Positions 36,796 to 46,806 are shown, counted from the first letter of the stretch. The stretch: DNA of 64,000 nucleotides from Methanococcus maripaludis (GCF_013760955.1 NZ_JACDUL010000003.1:62001-126000); one strand, 5' to 3'. Notes: generated from the letters alone by a model not told the origin. Program-made: numbers and translations.

Positions 36796-39027
36796 ATGAA
36801 AATACTAAATCCATTTAAATTGCAAAATTGGGACTACAAAAAATTTTTAATTGTAATTCTGGGGATTCAACTTTCATTACTTGGTCTTTTCGGTATTGAA
36901 AAATTAGGAATTGAAACCCAAATCTTAAGAGCATTTGTTGGATGTATATACATCTTTGTTGTTCCAGGATATTTAATTTTAAGAATTCTAAAATTAAATA
37001 AAATAAATAGTTTAGAAAGTTTTCTATATTCTGTTGGATTAAGTGTATTTTTTGTAATGGTTGTAGGCTTTTTAATAAATGCCCTATTTCCAATTATGGG
37101 AATAACAAATAGGCCAATTTCCGAAATTCCCGTTATTTTATCAACTTCAGTATCATCACTTTTATTATTAATTTTATCTTATTTTGTAAATTCGAAAAGT
37201 AATGATGATGAATACATTGATCTAAAAGATATCTTGAATCCTCAAGTTTTGGGTTTAAGTTTAATCCCATTTATGGCAATATTCGGAACTTATTTAGTTA
37301 ATAATTATTCCAATAATATTTTACTAATGGTTATGATAATGTTACTTTCAATTGTTATTTTAAATACTGGAGTTAGTACTTTTTTTCATAATAAATATTA
37401 CCCATTTATACTATGGATAACCTCTATTTCATTGATACTTCATGTAATATTATTTACTGATTACCTCCCAGTTAATGACATTGTTAATGAATACATTGTA
37501 GCAAATACTACATTAAATTCTTCGATATGGGACATTAATAATAGAGGTGTTGCAAATTATGGTTCAGTTCTAAGTGTTTCATTATTTACGCCATTTTTGA
37601 GTATCATTTGTGGAATAGACTTAATGAACGCCTATAAAATAATAATCCCATTGGTAGAAAGTATTATTCCCTTAACAATATATTCAATATACTCCAAATA
37701 TAGTTGCAAGAGATATTCTTTCTTAGCAGCATATCTTTTTTTAAGTGTTCAACCCTTTTTTATGCAAACAATTTTAATTCCTAAACAAAGTATTTCATTG
37801 TTATTTTTGAGTTTATTACTCAATATATCTGCCTCGAAAGTAAGTGAAAATAAAAAAGTAATATTGGTTAGCATATATATGATCTCATTAATCGTATCCC
37901 ATTATGGGACCGCATATTTAGTAATGGTTATGCTAATTTTTGGAGTTTTTATATCCAAACTTCTCAAAAAAATATATTGTAAAGAGTTGATTAAGCAACA
38001 TATAAATTGGGCATTGGTATCATTTTACGTATTAATATTAATTGGATGGTATATCTATATCGCAAATTCTGAAGTATTTAACTCCTTTGTTCGTATTGGA
38101 GGTAATGTTTGCAGGAATCTAATTTATAATTTTTTAAATCCAAATACTAGAGGGGCAGAATTATTAACTAAATCTTTGCCATTGGTAGGGACATTAATAA
38201 AATATTCGTATTTGGGTACCATTGGACTAATAACTATTGGTTATTTAAGAGAAATAGTCCTAAAAATTAGAAATAACTCAAAATACGACGTTGTTTACTT
38301 GGCTTTTTCGTCATACTGGTTTGTGATACTAGGAGCTTCTTTTGCAATACCTTCTTTTGCAGTAATGGGGCCTACCCGATTATTTTGTCTATCCTTAGTA
38401 TTTTTAGCCCCTTTTGCGATTACCGGTAGCAATACCTTATTCAAAAATATTGGAAAAGTATTTCAAATTAAATATATCATTGAAAACTCGGTTAAATTTA
38501 TAACCTCATTTTTGGTAATGATGATGTTGCTAAATACAGGATTTGTAAGTGAGGTTATAAAAGAACCTACTTTTTTTAAATATATTAATTATCAAACGGC
38601 AATGGAATATGGAACTATTGAAGATAAGGTGTCCTGTGTTCGGAGCATGATTTTCACCCAAAACATACTTAGCGGAAAGTGGTTATCTAAAAATAGAGAT
38701 CCATCTAAAAATATAAGTAGACTGGATGTCGTACAAGGATCCCCTAGCTTGATACTCTATGGAAATATTGATAATAAAATATTAGATGAACCTGCCATTG
38801 TTCCAAATATCCCTAAAAATGTAACTAAGTATGTAAGAAATGTTATATTATCTTTTGATGATGTTTATATCCAATTAACATATGCAAATGTAGTATATGA
38901 TTTAGGGTGGCTTAGCTACAATGAATTACATAAAATTCTTCCATTTAAAATTTCTGAAGTATCTGAGCCGTTGGATAATGATATTAAAATATATGACAAC
39001 TCGGGCAGTCAAATTTTTATTTCTTGA
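36796..39027 (+). CDS. Large polytopic membrane protein, probable glycan assembly (DUF2206-like)
   Basis: 743 aa from the ATG at 36796 (weak GTGA SD; a GTG at 36787 is an alternative). Residues 1-590 hold around 14 hydrophobic segments. Near residue 250-270 comes a lumenal loop with LNSSIWDINNRGVANYGSVLSV, and the last 150 residues form a soluble domain. The pattern of many helices with an early extracytoplasmic loop and a soluble C-terminus resembles GT-C or polysaccharide polymerase-like proteins; archaeal DUF2206 proteins look like this. Function is inferred from layout and from neighbours. Confidence 0.65.
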   Translation: MKILNPFKLQNWDYKKFLIVILGIQLSLLGLFGIEKLGIETQILRAFVGCIYIFVVPGYLILRILKLNKINSLESFLYSVGLSVFFVMVVGFLINALFPIMGITNRPISEIPVILSTSVSSLLLLILSYFVNSKSNDDEYIDLKDILNPQVLGLSLIPFMAIFGTYLVNNYSNNILLMVMIMLLSIVILNTGVSTFFHNKYYPFILWITSISLILHVILFTDYLPVNDIVNEYIVANTTLNSSIWDINNRGVANYGSVLSVSLFTPFLSIICGIDLMNAYKIIIPLVESIIPLTIYSIYSKYSCKRYSFLAAYLFLSVQPFFMQTILIPKQSISLLFLSLLLNISASKVSENKKVILVSIYMISLIVSHYGTAYLVMVMLIFGVFISKLLKKIYCKELIKQHINWALVSFYVLILIGWYIYIANSEVFNSFVRIGGNVCRNLIYNFLNPNTRGAELLTKSLPLVGTLIKYSYLGTIGLITIGYLREIVLKIRNNSKYDVVYLAFSSYWFVILGASFAIPSFAVMGPTRLFCLSLVFLAPFAITGSNTLFKNIGKVFQIKYIIENSVKFITSFLVMMMLLNTGFVSEVIKEPTFFKYINYQTAMEYGTIEDKVSCVRSMIFTQNILSGKWLSKNRDPSKNISRLDVVQGSPSLILYGNIDNKILDEPAIVPNIPKNVTKYVRNVILSFDDVYIQLTYANVVYDLGWLSYNELHKILPFKISEVSEPLDNDIKIYDNSGSQIFIS

Positions 39028-39157
39028 AAAATTTGTTTTTAAAAGTCCCTACAAATAAATTTGAAATAGTTTAAGATTATTGTCCAAAATTAAAAACTTT
39101 CAATTTTACCAATTAACAATAATTATTATCAAAACATATACTCAAAGAGGCATATCT

Positions 39158-40330
39158 ATGAAAAAAGTATCAATATTAACCTTGGTTGGGAGAAACTTTA
39201 ATAATAATTATGGTGCAGTACTACAAGCTTATGCATTGCAGGAAACTATAAAAAAATTAAATTATAACACAGAAATTATAGATTTTAATCCAAAAGCTTC
39301 AAAAAATGAGATTTTGAAAAAGATATGTCAAAGGATTAATGAAGGTAATTTTTTAAATATGGTTTTGAGAATATCTTCCAAAAATATATCTTCCAAACTA
39401 CATAAAAAACAAGAAATTTTAAGAAACAAGAAATTTGAAACATTTAGGTCGGAACAATTATATTTATCTAAAAAAACTTACAATAATGAAGAAGAATTAA
39501 TTAATAATTATGAAACTTCAGACTATTACATCGTGGGATCAGACCAAGTGTGGAATCCTATTGCAGGCATTGAAAAAATTAAAGTTTATTTGTTTTCATT
39601 TGTAACTAACTCTAAAAAAATATCTTATGCAGCGAGCGTTTCAAAAAAAATTCCTGAAAATTACAAAAAAACATATTCAGATTTGCTCAAAGATTTTGAT
39701 TATATATCCGTTAGAGAAATGGACGGTAAAGAACAGATTAAACAGTTGACGGATAAAAATATAGAAATTGTGCTTGACCCGACACTACTTCTTTCAAAAA
39801 ATGAGTGGAACAGGATATCAAAAGAACCTAAAAACATTCCCACTTATAAATATATCTTTGTATATGATTTATATAGATCCAATGAAATATTATCCGGATT
39901 ATGCAAATTTGCCAAGAAACGGGGTTTAAAAATTATAAATTATACTCCAAATAATATTTACAAAAAAATTAAATATACTCACGTCTCTGATTCATTTTAT
40001 GAATATGGGCCTAGTGAATTTTTGTGGTATCTTAAAAATTCAGAGTATGTTGTAACTTCTTCATTTCACGGAACTGTTTTTTCATTGCTTTTTGAAAAAG
40101 AATTCTATGCAGTAACGCCCGATACAGGATATAAAGGTGGAAATGCATTTAACAGCAGATTAACTGATCTCCTTGATACCCTTGGTTTAAAAAATCGTAT
40201 CTTAGACGACCCTTCCAAATTAAACATTGTAAATTTTGAGAAAGGTATCGACTGGGGAAAAATTGATGAAAAGTTGAATGTTGAAAAAGAAAAATCATTG
40301 AATTTCTTGAAAAATACTTTGAATTCGTAA
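39158..40330 (+). CDS. Polysaccharide pyruvyltransferase family protein
   Basis: 390 aa from the ATG at 39158 (AGAGG SD); the frame runs 26 codons further upstream without an SD. The N-terminal FNNNYGAVLQAYALQETIKKL is the family's G-N-x-G-A motif, followed by YIVGSDQVWNP, VSVREMDGKEQI and a late TSSFHGTVFSLLFEKEFYAV. Such enzymes add pyruvate ketals from PEP to sugars, or act as related transferases in capsule and S-layer glycan synthesis. It sits between the polytopic protein and a flippase. Confidence 0.85.
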   Translation: MKKVSILTLVGRNFNNNYGAVLQAYALQETIKKLNYNTEIIDFNPKASKNEILKKICQRINEGNFLNMVLRISSKNISSKLHKKQEILRNKKFETFRSEQLYLSKKTYNNEEELINNYETSDYYIVGSDQVWNPIAGIEKIKVYLFSFVTNSKKISYAASVSKKIPENYKKTYSDLLKDFDYISVREMDGKEQIKQLTDKNIEIVLDPTLLLSKNEWNRISKEPKNIPTYKYIFVYDLYRSNEILSGLCKFAKKRGLKIINYTPNNIYKKIKYTHVSDSFYEYGPSEFLWYLKNSEYVVTSSFHGTVFSLLFEKEFYAVTPDTGYKGGNAFNSRLTDLLDTLGLKNRILDDPSKLNIVNFEKGIDWGKIDEKLNVEKEKSLNFLKNTLNS

Positions 40331-40361
40331 AAATTAGGTGGAATCGCGGAACTGTTTTTAC

Positions 40362-41603
40362 TTATATTCTCTTTTTAGAAAAATAATAATACAATCCATA
40401 AAGAAGAATTTCTGTAATAAATGTTGTTATTGCCGCCCCCTCTGCACCGTATTTTGGAATTGCAAATATATTTAGTAGTATATTCAAAACTGCAACAAAT
40501 ATTTGTATATTACTTCTTAATTTTTGACTTCCTGATGCCGTAAGAATTGCTCCAGTCAAATAACATATCGAATGTAAAAACAACACCCCCGACAAAATCA
40601 TTAATATGATGTAACTATCAATATATTTTAAACCATATATCATTTTTAGAACAGTTTTTGGAAATCCAAATAATAATAAGGAAATACTGGTCATTAATAT
40701 TAAAATCATATTTCTAAATTGGAATTTTATTTTTAATAGTTTTTTAAAGTCTCTTTCACAAAAATTTTGTGTCATTTTTGGTAAATAATAATTGTATAAT
40801 GAAGCAGGAATTAAATATGCACCTGTTATTATTGTTGTAACAACTGCATACCTACCCACTTCTAAAGGAGTAGTCATTACTGAAAGCATTAATATATCGC
40901 TTTGCATGTATATATAAGACATTAATGCTGAAATAAAAAAATATTTTGAACTTGGGATAACAGACCTATTAAATGAAAATCCCTTTTTAACATTTTTTAA
41001 ATTTATATTTTTACCAATAACTTCTTTTAAGGTTATTAAAACAACCATAATCAATGCCAACACAATAACATTGATTAAAAACACATTTAATCCATAACCG
41101 TAATGATAAAGGAGTATTAAAGGTAAAACTAATGTTAAAGACCTTAATATCTGTAGTAATGAAACATTGTTAAATAGATTTTTAGATTGTAATATTGTAG
41201 TAATCAGATTCATAAACCAGTCTAAAAACAGCTTTAAAAAAATCAATATTACTAAAGAATAAGTGATGTAGGGGTAAAGGTATGGATAAATTATAATCGT
41301 AACTACAAACCCAATTATACACAAAGCTAAAAATAAATATATCAATTCACCCGTAAGTTTCTCAATTTTATTATTGTTTTTAGAAAATTCAAATAATCCA
41401 TATTCTATAAAACCGGGAGATAGGAATATGAAAACCAGTCCTAAAAAAGTAGTTACTGTTGTATAATTTCCAAAATCGTATTTTGTCAAATATCTTGCAA
41501 GTAATATTCCAGTTAGTCCTATTAAAAATTTAGACCCGATATTTGATACCATGTAAAAAATTAAATTTTTATCCAACTTTTTAAATTTAGTCTTTATAGC
41601 CAT
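40362..41603 (-). CDS. Flippase of the polysaccharide exporter (Wzx/MOP) family
   Basis: 413 aa from the ATG at 41603 with an AAGG SD; the frame opens at 41630. Twelve or so membrane helices, with ISNIGSKFLIGLTGILLARYLTKYDFGNYTTVTTFLGLV typical of MOP lipid-linked oligosaccharide flippases and a C-terminal AIPKYGAEGAAITTFITEILL. It would flip the lipid-linked glycan made by the neighbouring transferases. Convergent with the pyruvyltransferase gene. Confidence 0.87.
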   Translation of the reverse strand: MAIKTKFKKLDKNLIFYMVSNIGSKFLIGLTGILLARYLTKYDFGNYTTVTTFLGLVFIFLSPGFIEYGLFEFSKNNNKIEKLTGELIYLFLALCIIGFVVTIIIYPYLYPYITYSLVILIFLKLFLDWFMNLITTILQSKNLFNNVSLLQILRSLTLVLPLILLYHYGYGLNVFLINVIVLALIMVVLITLKEVIGKNINLKNVKKGFSFNRSVIPSSKYFFISALMSYIYMQSDILMLSVMTTPLEVGRYAVVTTIITGAYLIPASLYNYYLPKMTQNFCERDFKKLLKIKFQFRNMILILMTSISLLLFGFPKTVLKMIYGLKYIDSYIILMILSGVLFLHSICYLTGAILTASGSQKLRSNIQIFVAVLNILLNIFAIPKYGAEGAAITTFITEILLYGLYYYFSKKRI

Positions 41604-41693
41604 TGAAAAACCTTTTTTATAAACTTTCAAAAAACATGTCTCATAATCATTTATATTGTTGACGATTTTTAAATAAATTTAAAAAAGAAAAAA

Positions 41694-43097
41694 TTAAATT
41701 CTATCGAATATTGCAGTTATGATTATTTTAAATGCGTTGAAAAATCCTTTTATTGTATCGATTATTGATTCGTTTTCTTCAACAACTTCAGTTTCCTTTA
41801 TTGCATAATAACCCGATTTTGTAACGTTTAATGTTATTGTATCATCATTCAATACATATTTTGTATTTATCCATCCTTTTTTGGAATCGTAATAAATTAA
41901 TTTCAAATTACCCGATAATTCAGAAACATCAATTTCTAAAGTTAAGGGAATACTGAATTCAGAATCTTCCGGATATATTACATATGCCATTGAAGTTTCA
42001 GGTATTTCCATCTCCTCAATTTTGATATCTCCTGCAGTACTAACTACTGTTCCATCATTTACGGTAAGCATTGCACTTCCGACGTTAAAGATCATCGTAC
42101 CTGCTACAATATTGTTATCGTTTGAAAGATTCTCGTCTGACTTTTCAGTTTCGGAAGTTTCTTCGATATCTTCTAAATTATCTGAATTTTCAGTTACGTC
42201 TTCCAATTCTTTTGAATAAGTTAAATAAACAATTTTTGTATTTTTATTATCGTATTCATCTTCAGCAACGATTTTTAATTCATTTTTACCTTCAATTAAA
42301 TACAATGATCCAGTAAAGTAGTTTCCATCCTGATTATACGTCTGCTCGTTGTCATTTAAGTATATTTTAAAATCATAATCTGAATCGTCCGTAACTGCAA
42401 CATTAAAATCAACTGAATTTATACCATATTCTGATTTTGAAGGTGCCAAAACTTTTATTGTAGGGGGTGTTGTGTCTTCAGTTGTCGTAGTATTTGTAAC
42501 TGGAGTAACTACTGGTGCAGGGGTCGACCCTTGAAGAGTTACCTCTTTTGAAACTCCGCCAATGGTTAAATAAATCGTTGTTCCTTCTTCTATTGCATCG
42601 GTACTGTAATGGTATTCAAAATTTCCATTTTCGTCAGCGGTAATTTTTGTCGATGCATAAACTTTTAAGGTAACAGGTTCTGCAGTATCCTTTATTTTTC
42701 CCAATATCTTTATATCATAAGTTCCTTCTGGAACATTTGATTTCGATACTGCCCCATTTCCAGATGAATCCCCCATAGTAGAAAGAGTAACCCAAAAGCC
42801 CATTTTAATACCCACATTTAATGTTTCCACATTTTTTGCAGTTATTTTAAAATTATTTGGAGGCTCTGGAATTTCTACTCCGTATAACTTAGAACTATAA
42901 TATGAGTCACTGATTGTAGGATTTAATTCAAACCATGCACTGCAGGATATTTCCTCGTTTGGATTTGCCTGTCCTGTCAAAATTATTATGTCACCCACTT
43001 CGGGACTTTCAGGAGATATTTCAACATTAGAAACTGCATTTATTGAAGAAATTGTCATTAAAATCAGCGTAAAAAAGATAACTATTTTTTTAAACAT
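41694..43097 (-). CDS. Secreted surface protein with Ig-like domains
   Basis: 467 aa. Sec signal peptide (MFKKIVIFFTLILMTISSINA, cleavage near residue 21). An Ig/CARDB-like first domain (VEISPESPEVGDIIILTGQANPNEEI), a Thr-rich linker TNTTTTEDTTPPTIKVLAPSK that introduces a second Ig-like domain, an acidic Glu/Asp/Ser-rich stretch, and a third beta domain with KSGYYAIKE. The C-terminal 25 residues form an amphipathic or membrane helix (IIDTIKGFFNAFKIIITAIFDRI), possibly an anchor. GGTGA SD. Next to the CWB2-like protein; probably both on the cell surface. No known function. Confidence 0.78.
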   Translation of the reverse strand: MFKKIVIFFTLILMTISSINAVSNVEISPESPEVGDIIILTGQANPNEEISCSAWFELNPTISDSYYSSKLYGVEIPEPPNNFKITAKNVETLNVGIKMGFWVTLSTMGDSSGNGAVSKSNVPEGTYDIKILGKIKDTAEPVTLKVYASTKITADENGNFEYHYSTDAIEEGTTIYLTIGGVSKEVTLQGSTPAPVVTPVTNTTTTEDTTPPTIKVLAPSKSEYGINSVDFNVAVTDDSDYDFKIYLNDNEQTYNQDGNYFTGSLYLIEGKNELKIVAEDEYDNKNTKIVYLTYSKELEDVTENSDNLEDIEETSETEKSDENLSNDNNIVAGTMIFNVGSAMLTVNDGTVVSTAGDIKIEEMEIPETSMAYVIYPEDSEFSIPLTLEIDVSELSGNLKLIYYDSKKGWINTKYVLNDDTITLNVTKSGYYAIKETEVVEENESIIDTIKGFFNAFKIIITAIFDRI

Positions 43098-43134
43098 TCA
43101 TATCACCAAAAAGTAAAAAAAGAAAATGTATGAA

Positions 43135-45141
43135 TTAAAGCACTGTAACTGTATTGTCTTCTTCAATCTGAGCCATTGCGACTATATTTTTGTCAGCAAC
43201 GTCATATACAATACCTATGTAATAACAATCTTCAGCAGGTGCATTGAATCCCATTATCACAAGAGGGAGTGCTGACTCATTAACCGCATTAGAATATGCC
43301 ATTCCTGCAGTAGTATCAGTAAATGCAGCATTTAATATGCCTTGTACTGATGATGCAGTTATTGAAACTAATTCTGAATCGTCAATTATTTTTGAGGTTC
43401 CACCATTTCCAACCAGTGAAACATCAAAGTTTTTGTCAGCTGTTGATGTGCCTACGATATTTAAGGTAAATGAGTAACCGTCTTTTGTAATTCCAATTAC
43501 ACCATATCTAATGTCACTGACTGGAGTGTCATTTAATTCCATCCATATTTCAGTATCATTGCCATCTGAATAAAACCATTCTTGAGTCATGTTTAATTCA
43601 TATTTCAAATATTCAAATCCGCTGAATCCTAAAACGGTTGCAGTTGTTGTAATTGTACCATCACCAAGTGTTACAAGTACAATATTTTCTCCGTAACCTG
43701 CAGGAGATAAGGTAAAGGTTGCGTCACCACTAGCATCTGTTGTAGCGGTTGTTGTATCTGCATTGTTAAGCATTGTAATGAATGCATCTGCATTACCTTC
43801 TAAAAGGTCATTTATAGAATCCCTGAATGCCTGTCTATCAGAAATTACGTGTGCAGTAACTTGCTGGCTTGCCAGAGTAGTTGCACCGTAGAATGTTGCA
43901 GTTACATCGGAACCGTATGTAATGGCGCCGGTTTCTATAGGATAAGCCACAGCTAAACCACTTCCAGTTCCTTCATAGGTAATAGCTACACTTCCTGATG
44001 AACCGGTGTATGATTTTGCAGCCAAATTTGTATTTATTGTAACGTCTGGAAGAACTATATTTTCTTCACCAGTTATTTTTACATTATTTCCATCAGTTCC
44101 TGAAACAGAGAAATCTGCAAATTTAACTTTTTCTGTTCCGTCAATTGAAACTATTGTATATTTTTGAGCTGATGTTGTAGTTGTAGATGAACTTGATGAT
44201 CCTCCACCAGTACTTGGGATGATATCTGATGAAGTTGTAGTTTTAGTTACACTTGTTCCATCAGGGGCAGATTCAGAAATAATGTCTGAAACAGCATCAT
44301 TGTCACTTAAAACTGAAACTTCTTTAGTAATTGAAGCCACTGCTTCAACGATCTCAGTAATTGAATCTGAATCGCTACTTGTTAAAGAAACTACTGATCC
44401 AACATCTCCACTTGCAAAAGCAGATATTGCACTCATTAATGGATCATTTGATAATGTTGAAGAAACAATTGCAGCTGCTGCGTCTCCAATGCTCGGATTT
44501 AAGTTTGAAGCTACGGACAGTGCAGTTTTAATGATAGTTTCAGCAGCACCTGTTACCACGTTAGTTGTGTCTGCAGCATTAGATACCGCAGTTCTAAGGG
44601 TATCTGGAACTGAACTTCCCATTACTACAGCATTTGTAACTTTATGGCTATTCATAAATGCTGAAACTTTTTCATAGTTATCAGGTGAAAAGTATAATAT
44701 TGGCGCACCGAAGTTTAGTGCTGCAGGAGTTATACCTTCATTAAAACCTTCTGCAAGAACAATATTATTCAAAGCTTCAGGGTTTTCCTGAACCATTCTT
44801 TCCAATAATGCTAATGAGGTTTCGACTCTAGTCTCACCAAATACTCGTTCAACATTTGAAACTTTTGCTTTTAACTGGCTTTCCACATCTGCGCTTATCG
44901 CATCAGGTCCACCAATCATTATTGCATTACTAGCAGATCCAATAGCTGCTATTGCTTCATCAGATAAACTACCTGAAGGCGTGTATACAAATTTGTATCC
45001 CATTTCTTTTGCATATTGTGCAGCTAAAATTGCATCTGCGGGGGTTGATGCAATAACAACTGTTTCACCACTTGCAGCAAAACCCATTGGAATTGCTGAA
45101 AGTAAAAGCAAAACGGGGATGAAAAAATTAATAATTTTCAA
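43135..45141 (-). CDS. Secreted surface protein with CWB2-like N-terminal repeats
   Basis: 668 aa starting at a TTG with a very strong SD (AAGGAGGG). Signal peptide of about 22 residues. Residues 25-190 contain IMIGGPDAISADVESQLKAKVSNVERVFGETRVETS, the GG..AI...V...L......R..G..R..T pattern of the CWB2/PF04122 family, with partial second and third units (IVLAEGFNEG, AVVMGSSVPDTL). A Ser/Thr-rich linker (about 295-325) leads to Ig-like domains. Bacterial CWB2 holds S-layer proteins to teichoic-acid-type polymers; the archaeal ligand is unknown. It has its own TATA box near 45210. Confidence 0.75.
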   Translation of the reverse strand: MKIINFFIPVLLLLSAIPMGFAASGETVVIASTPADAILAAQYAKEMGYKFVYTPSGSLSDEAIAAIGSASNAIMIGGPDAISADVESQLKAKVSNVERVFGETRVETSLALLERMVQENPEALNNIVLAEGFNEGITPAALNFGAPILYFSPDNYEKVSAFMNSHKVTNAVVMGSSVPDTLRTAVSNAADTTNVVTGAAETIIKTALSVASNLNPSIGDAAAAIVSSTLSNDPLMSAISAFASGDVGSVVSLTSSDSDSITEIVEAVASITKEVSVLSDNDAVSDIISESAPDGTSVTKTTTSSDIIPSTGGGSSSSSTTTTSAQKYTIVSIDGTEKVKFADFSVSGTDGNNVKITGEENIVLPDVTINTNLAAKSYTGSSGSVAITYEGTGSGLAVAYPIETGAITYGSDVTATFYGATTLASQQVTAHVISDRQAFRDSINDLLEGNADAFITMLNNADTTTATTDASGDATFTLSPAGYGENIVLVTLGDGTITTTATVLGFSGFEYLKYELNMTQEWFYSDGNDTEIWMELNDTPVSDIRYGVIGITKDGYSFTLNIVGTSTADKNFDVSLVGNGGTSKIIDDSELVSITASSVQGILNAAFTDTTAGMAYSNAVNESALPLVIMGFNAPAEDCYYIGIVYDVADKNIVAMAQIEEDNTVTVL

Positions 45142-45225
45142 TATAATCCCTCCTTTATTGTTATCTTACTAATCATGAATACAGTGTATAGATATAATCA
45201 TTTTATACGCTTATATTATTTATAT

Positions 45226-45771
45226 TTAAGTCCAGTTTGAAACATCAATGTTTAATTTTAAACTGAGTATCGTATTGTTCTTTGCATTTTGTAGTTTTTT
45301 TGAAATGTTATCATTTGAAACATTGTCTTTAAACAGGAAAAACCACATCTGATAGTTTCCAGATTCATCTATTGAAAAGCTGTAATTTTTTTCAAATTGG
45401 GCTTCCCAGTCACCTTCAACAATCAAGGGTTTTGGTTCAAGTGTAGCAATATAACTATCCAAAATTACTGCATTTTTAATATCAATCTCTGAAATATTGC
45501 TAGAATCAGACTTTATAATCCACGTTTCGCCATAATACGTAACATTTCTTCCTTCGTGGTTTACAATTCCAATTGTTAAATAACCAGTTTCTCCAGAATA
45601 AAGTTCAGTTGGGTAGTCGTATGCCATGCCACTTTTTCCAAGAATGTAGAATTCAGAAAAATATTCTGACTGTTTTGGATTTTTTATGATATATACAACG
45701 CCCATTATAGATACGATTAATACAATAAGTAAAAAACCGGTTAAAACCTTATTTAGAAGTTCTTTATCCAT
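45226..45771 (-). CDS. DUF1616 membrane-anchored protein
   Basis: 181 aa. One N-terminal membrane helix (about 8-28), then an extracytoplasmic beta-sandwich beginning EFYILGKSGMAYDYPTELYSGETGYLTIGIVNHEGRNVTYYG, the signature of the archaeal DUF1616 family, and ending with YQMWFFLFKD and a lysine-rich loop. Family members are found near glycan genes in many archaea; function unknown. Third gene of a compact three-gene unit (9 and 12 nt gaps), next to the MoxR operon and transcribed away from it. Confidence 0.8.
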   Translation of the reverse strand: MDKELLNKVLTGFLLIVLIVSIMGVVYIIKNPKQSEYFSEFYILGKSGMAYDYPTELYSGETGYLTIGIVNHEGRNVTYYGETWIIKSDSSNISEIDIKNAVILDSYIATLEPKPLIVEGDWEAQFEKNYSFSIDESGNYQMWFFLFKDNVSNDNISKKLQNAKNNTILSLKLNIDVSNWT

Positions 45772-45780
45772 AAAATCAAC

Positions 45781-46020
45781 CTATTTAATTATAGTATATA
45801 CTTTATTCAATACAACTGTTGCAAAAATCCCTGCAAGGATGTAAATTATGATTTTTAAACTACCCTTGTTTTTCTTTGAAATGAAAAAATCCCCGATTTC
45901 AAGAAATATCAAAGTTCCGATCAGTAACAACGTTATATAAAGATCAAATGACGGAGAAAGAATAGCCGCTATAATTGTCCAAAGGGATATTGCAATAACC
46001 ATTAAATTGATTTTTTTCAT
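45781..46020 (-). CDS. Small membrane protein, function unknown
   Basis: 79 aa with three predicted hydrophobic segments (NLMVIAISLWTIIAAIL, YITLLLIGTLIFLEIGDFF, IIIYILAGIFATVVLNKVY) and short basic loops. Member of the three-gene unit with the DUF1616 gene. Not recognised as a family. The start is supported by a TCGGGAAAATTATG context on the minus strand. Confidence 0.7.
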   Translation of the reverse strand: MKKINLMVIAISLWTIIAAILSPSFDLYITLLLIGTLIFLEIGDFFISKKNKGSLKIIIYILAGIFATVVLNKVYTIIK

Positions 46021-46032
46021 AATTTTCCCGAC

Positions 46033-46788
46033 TTATTCACTTTTAAGTTCAACCAGCACAAATTCCAAATAATCTTCAAATTCAATAAATTCTTTGATAA
46101 AAATTGGAACGTCTTTTGATTTCGATATTGCTAAAAATATTGAAGAGATAACGGGTGATAAATAATATAATTTTCCAAAATTTGAAGTCTCTTCATTTTT
46201 ATAAATTTTTACGGATATTTTTCCATTTTTTTCGTCAAAATCAAGTTCCTCGATTAAATCCATGGAACTTAGCGTAGATTGAATAAGTGAAAAAATACTG
46301 TTTAAATCCAAGTTCGAAATACTGCTACCAAAATTTTCTTCAAATTTTTTTAAAATGCCCGACCCGATTGGAGGGCTGATTAATACACCCATTTCCTTTG
46401 ATGCATTCTGATTTGTTATAAAAATTAGATTTTCATCGAACGCAGATAAATTTAAGCTAAATTTTTCATTTGAAGGAATAAAAATCCCGCCATTTTCCAA
46501 ATTTTCGTATGGGGGAACATATACTGGATTTCCATTTAACTTCAGATTTTCAAAAATTTTCTTCAAAAATTCAGTATTTGAAAATGTTAATGCCTCGTGA
46601 ATTGAGTAATCCATTACTTTTGGAGGAATTAGCGTGTTTAAAATAATAAAAATAAACAATCCTGCAATACCCAAATTTATAAAAGCTATAATTGAGTTAG
46701 AGATACCATGATACAAAATGCCCATGCTCAATAAAAGCGTAAATAATCCTAAAATTGTGTTTTTCGAAATTATGATATTTTCACCCAA
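46033..46788 (-). CDS. Membrane protein with soluble conserved domain, function unknown
   Basis: Up to 251 aa. Two membrane helices near the N-terminus (about 12-30 and 33-50), then a mainly soluble domain with VYVPPYENLENGGIFIPSNE and MGVLISPPIGSGILKKFE, which I remember from archaeal conserved hypotheticals but cannot assign. The annotated TTG at 46788 lies inside a GGGTGA that is exactly 4 nt before an ATC at 46776; no SD precedes the TTG, so the true start is unclear (see findings). Its start is only 18 nt from the divergent operon. Confidence 0.72.
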   Translation of the reverse strand: MGENIIISKNTILGLFTLLLSMGILYHGISNSIIAFINLGIAGLFIFIILNTLIPPKVMDYSIHEALTFSNTEFLKKIFENLKLNGNPVYVPPYENLENGGIFIPSNEKFSLNLSAFDENLIFITNQNASKEMGVLISPPIGSGILKKFEENFGSSISNLDLNSIFSLIQSTLSSMDLIEELDFDEKNGKISVKIYKNEETSNFGKLYYLSPVISSIFLAISKSKDVPIFIKEFIEFEDYLEFVLVELKSE

Positions 46789-46806
46789 ATTTACAAAGAT
46801 GAAACT

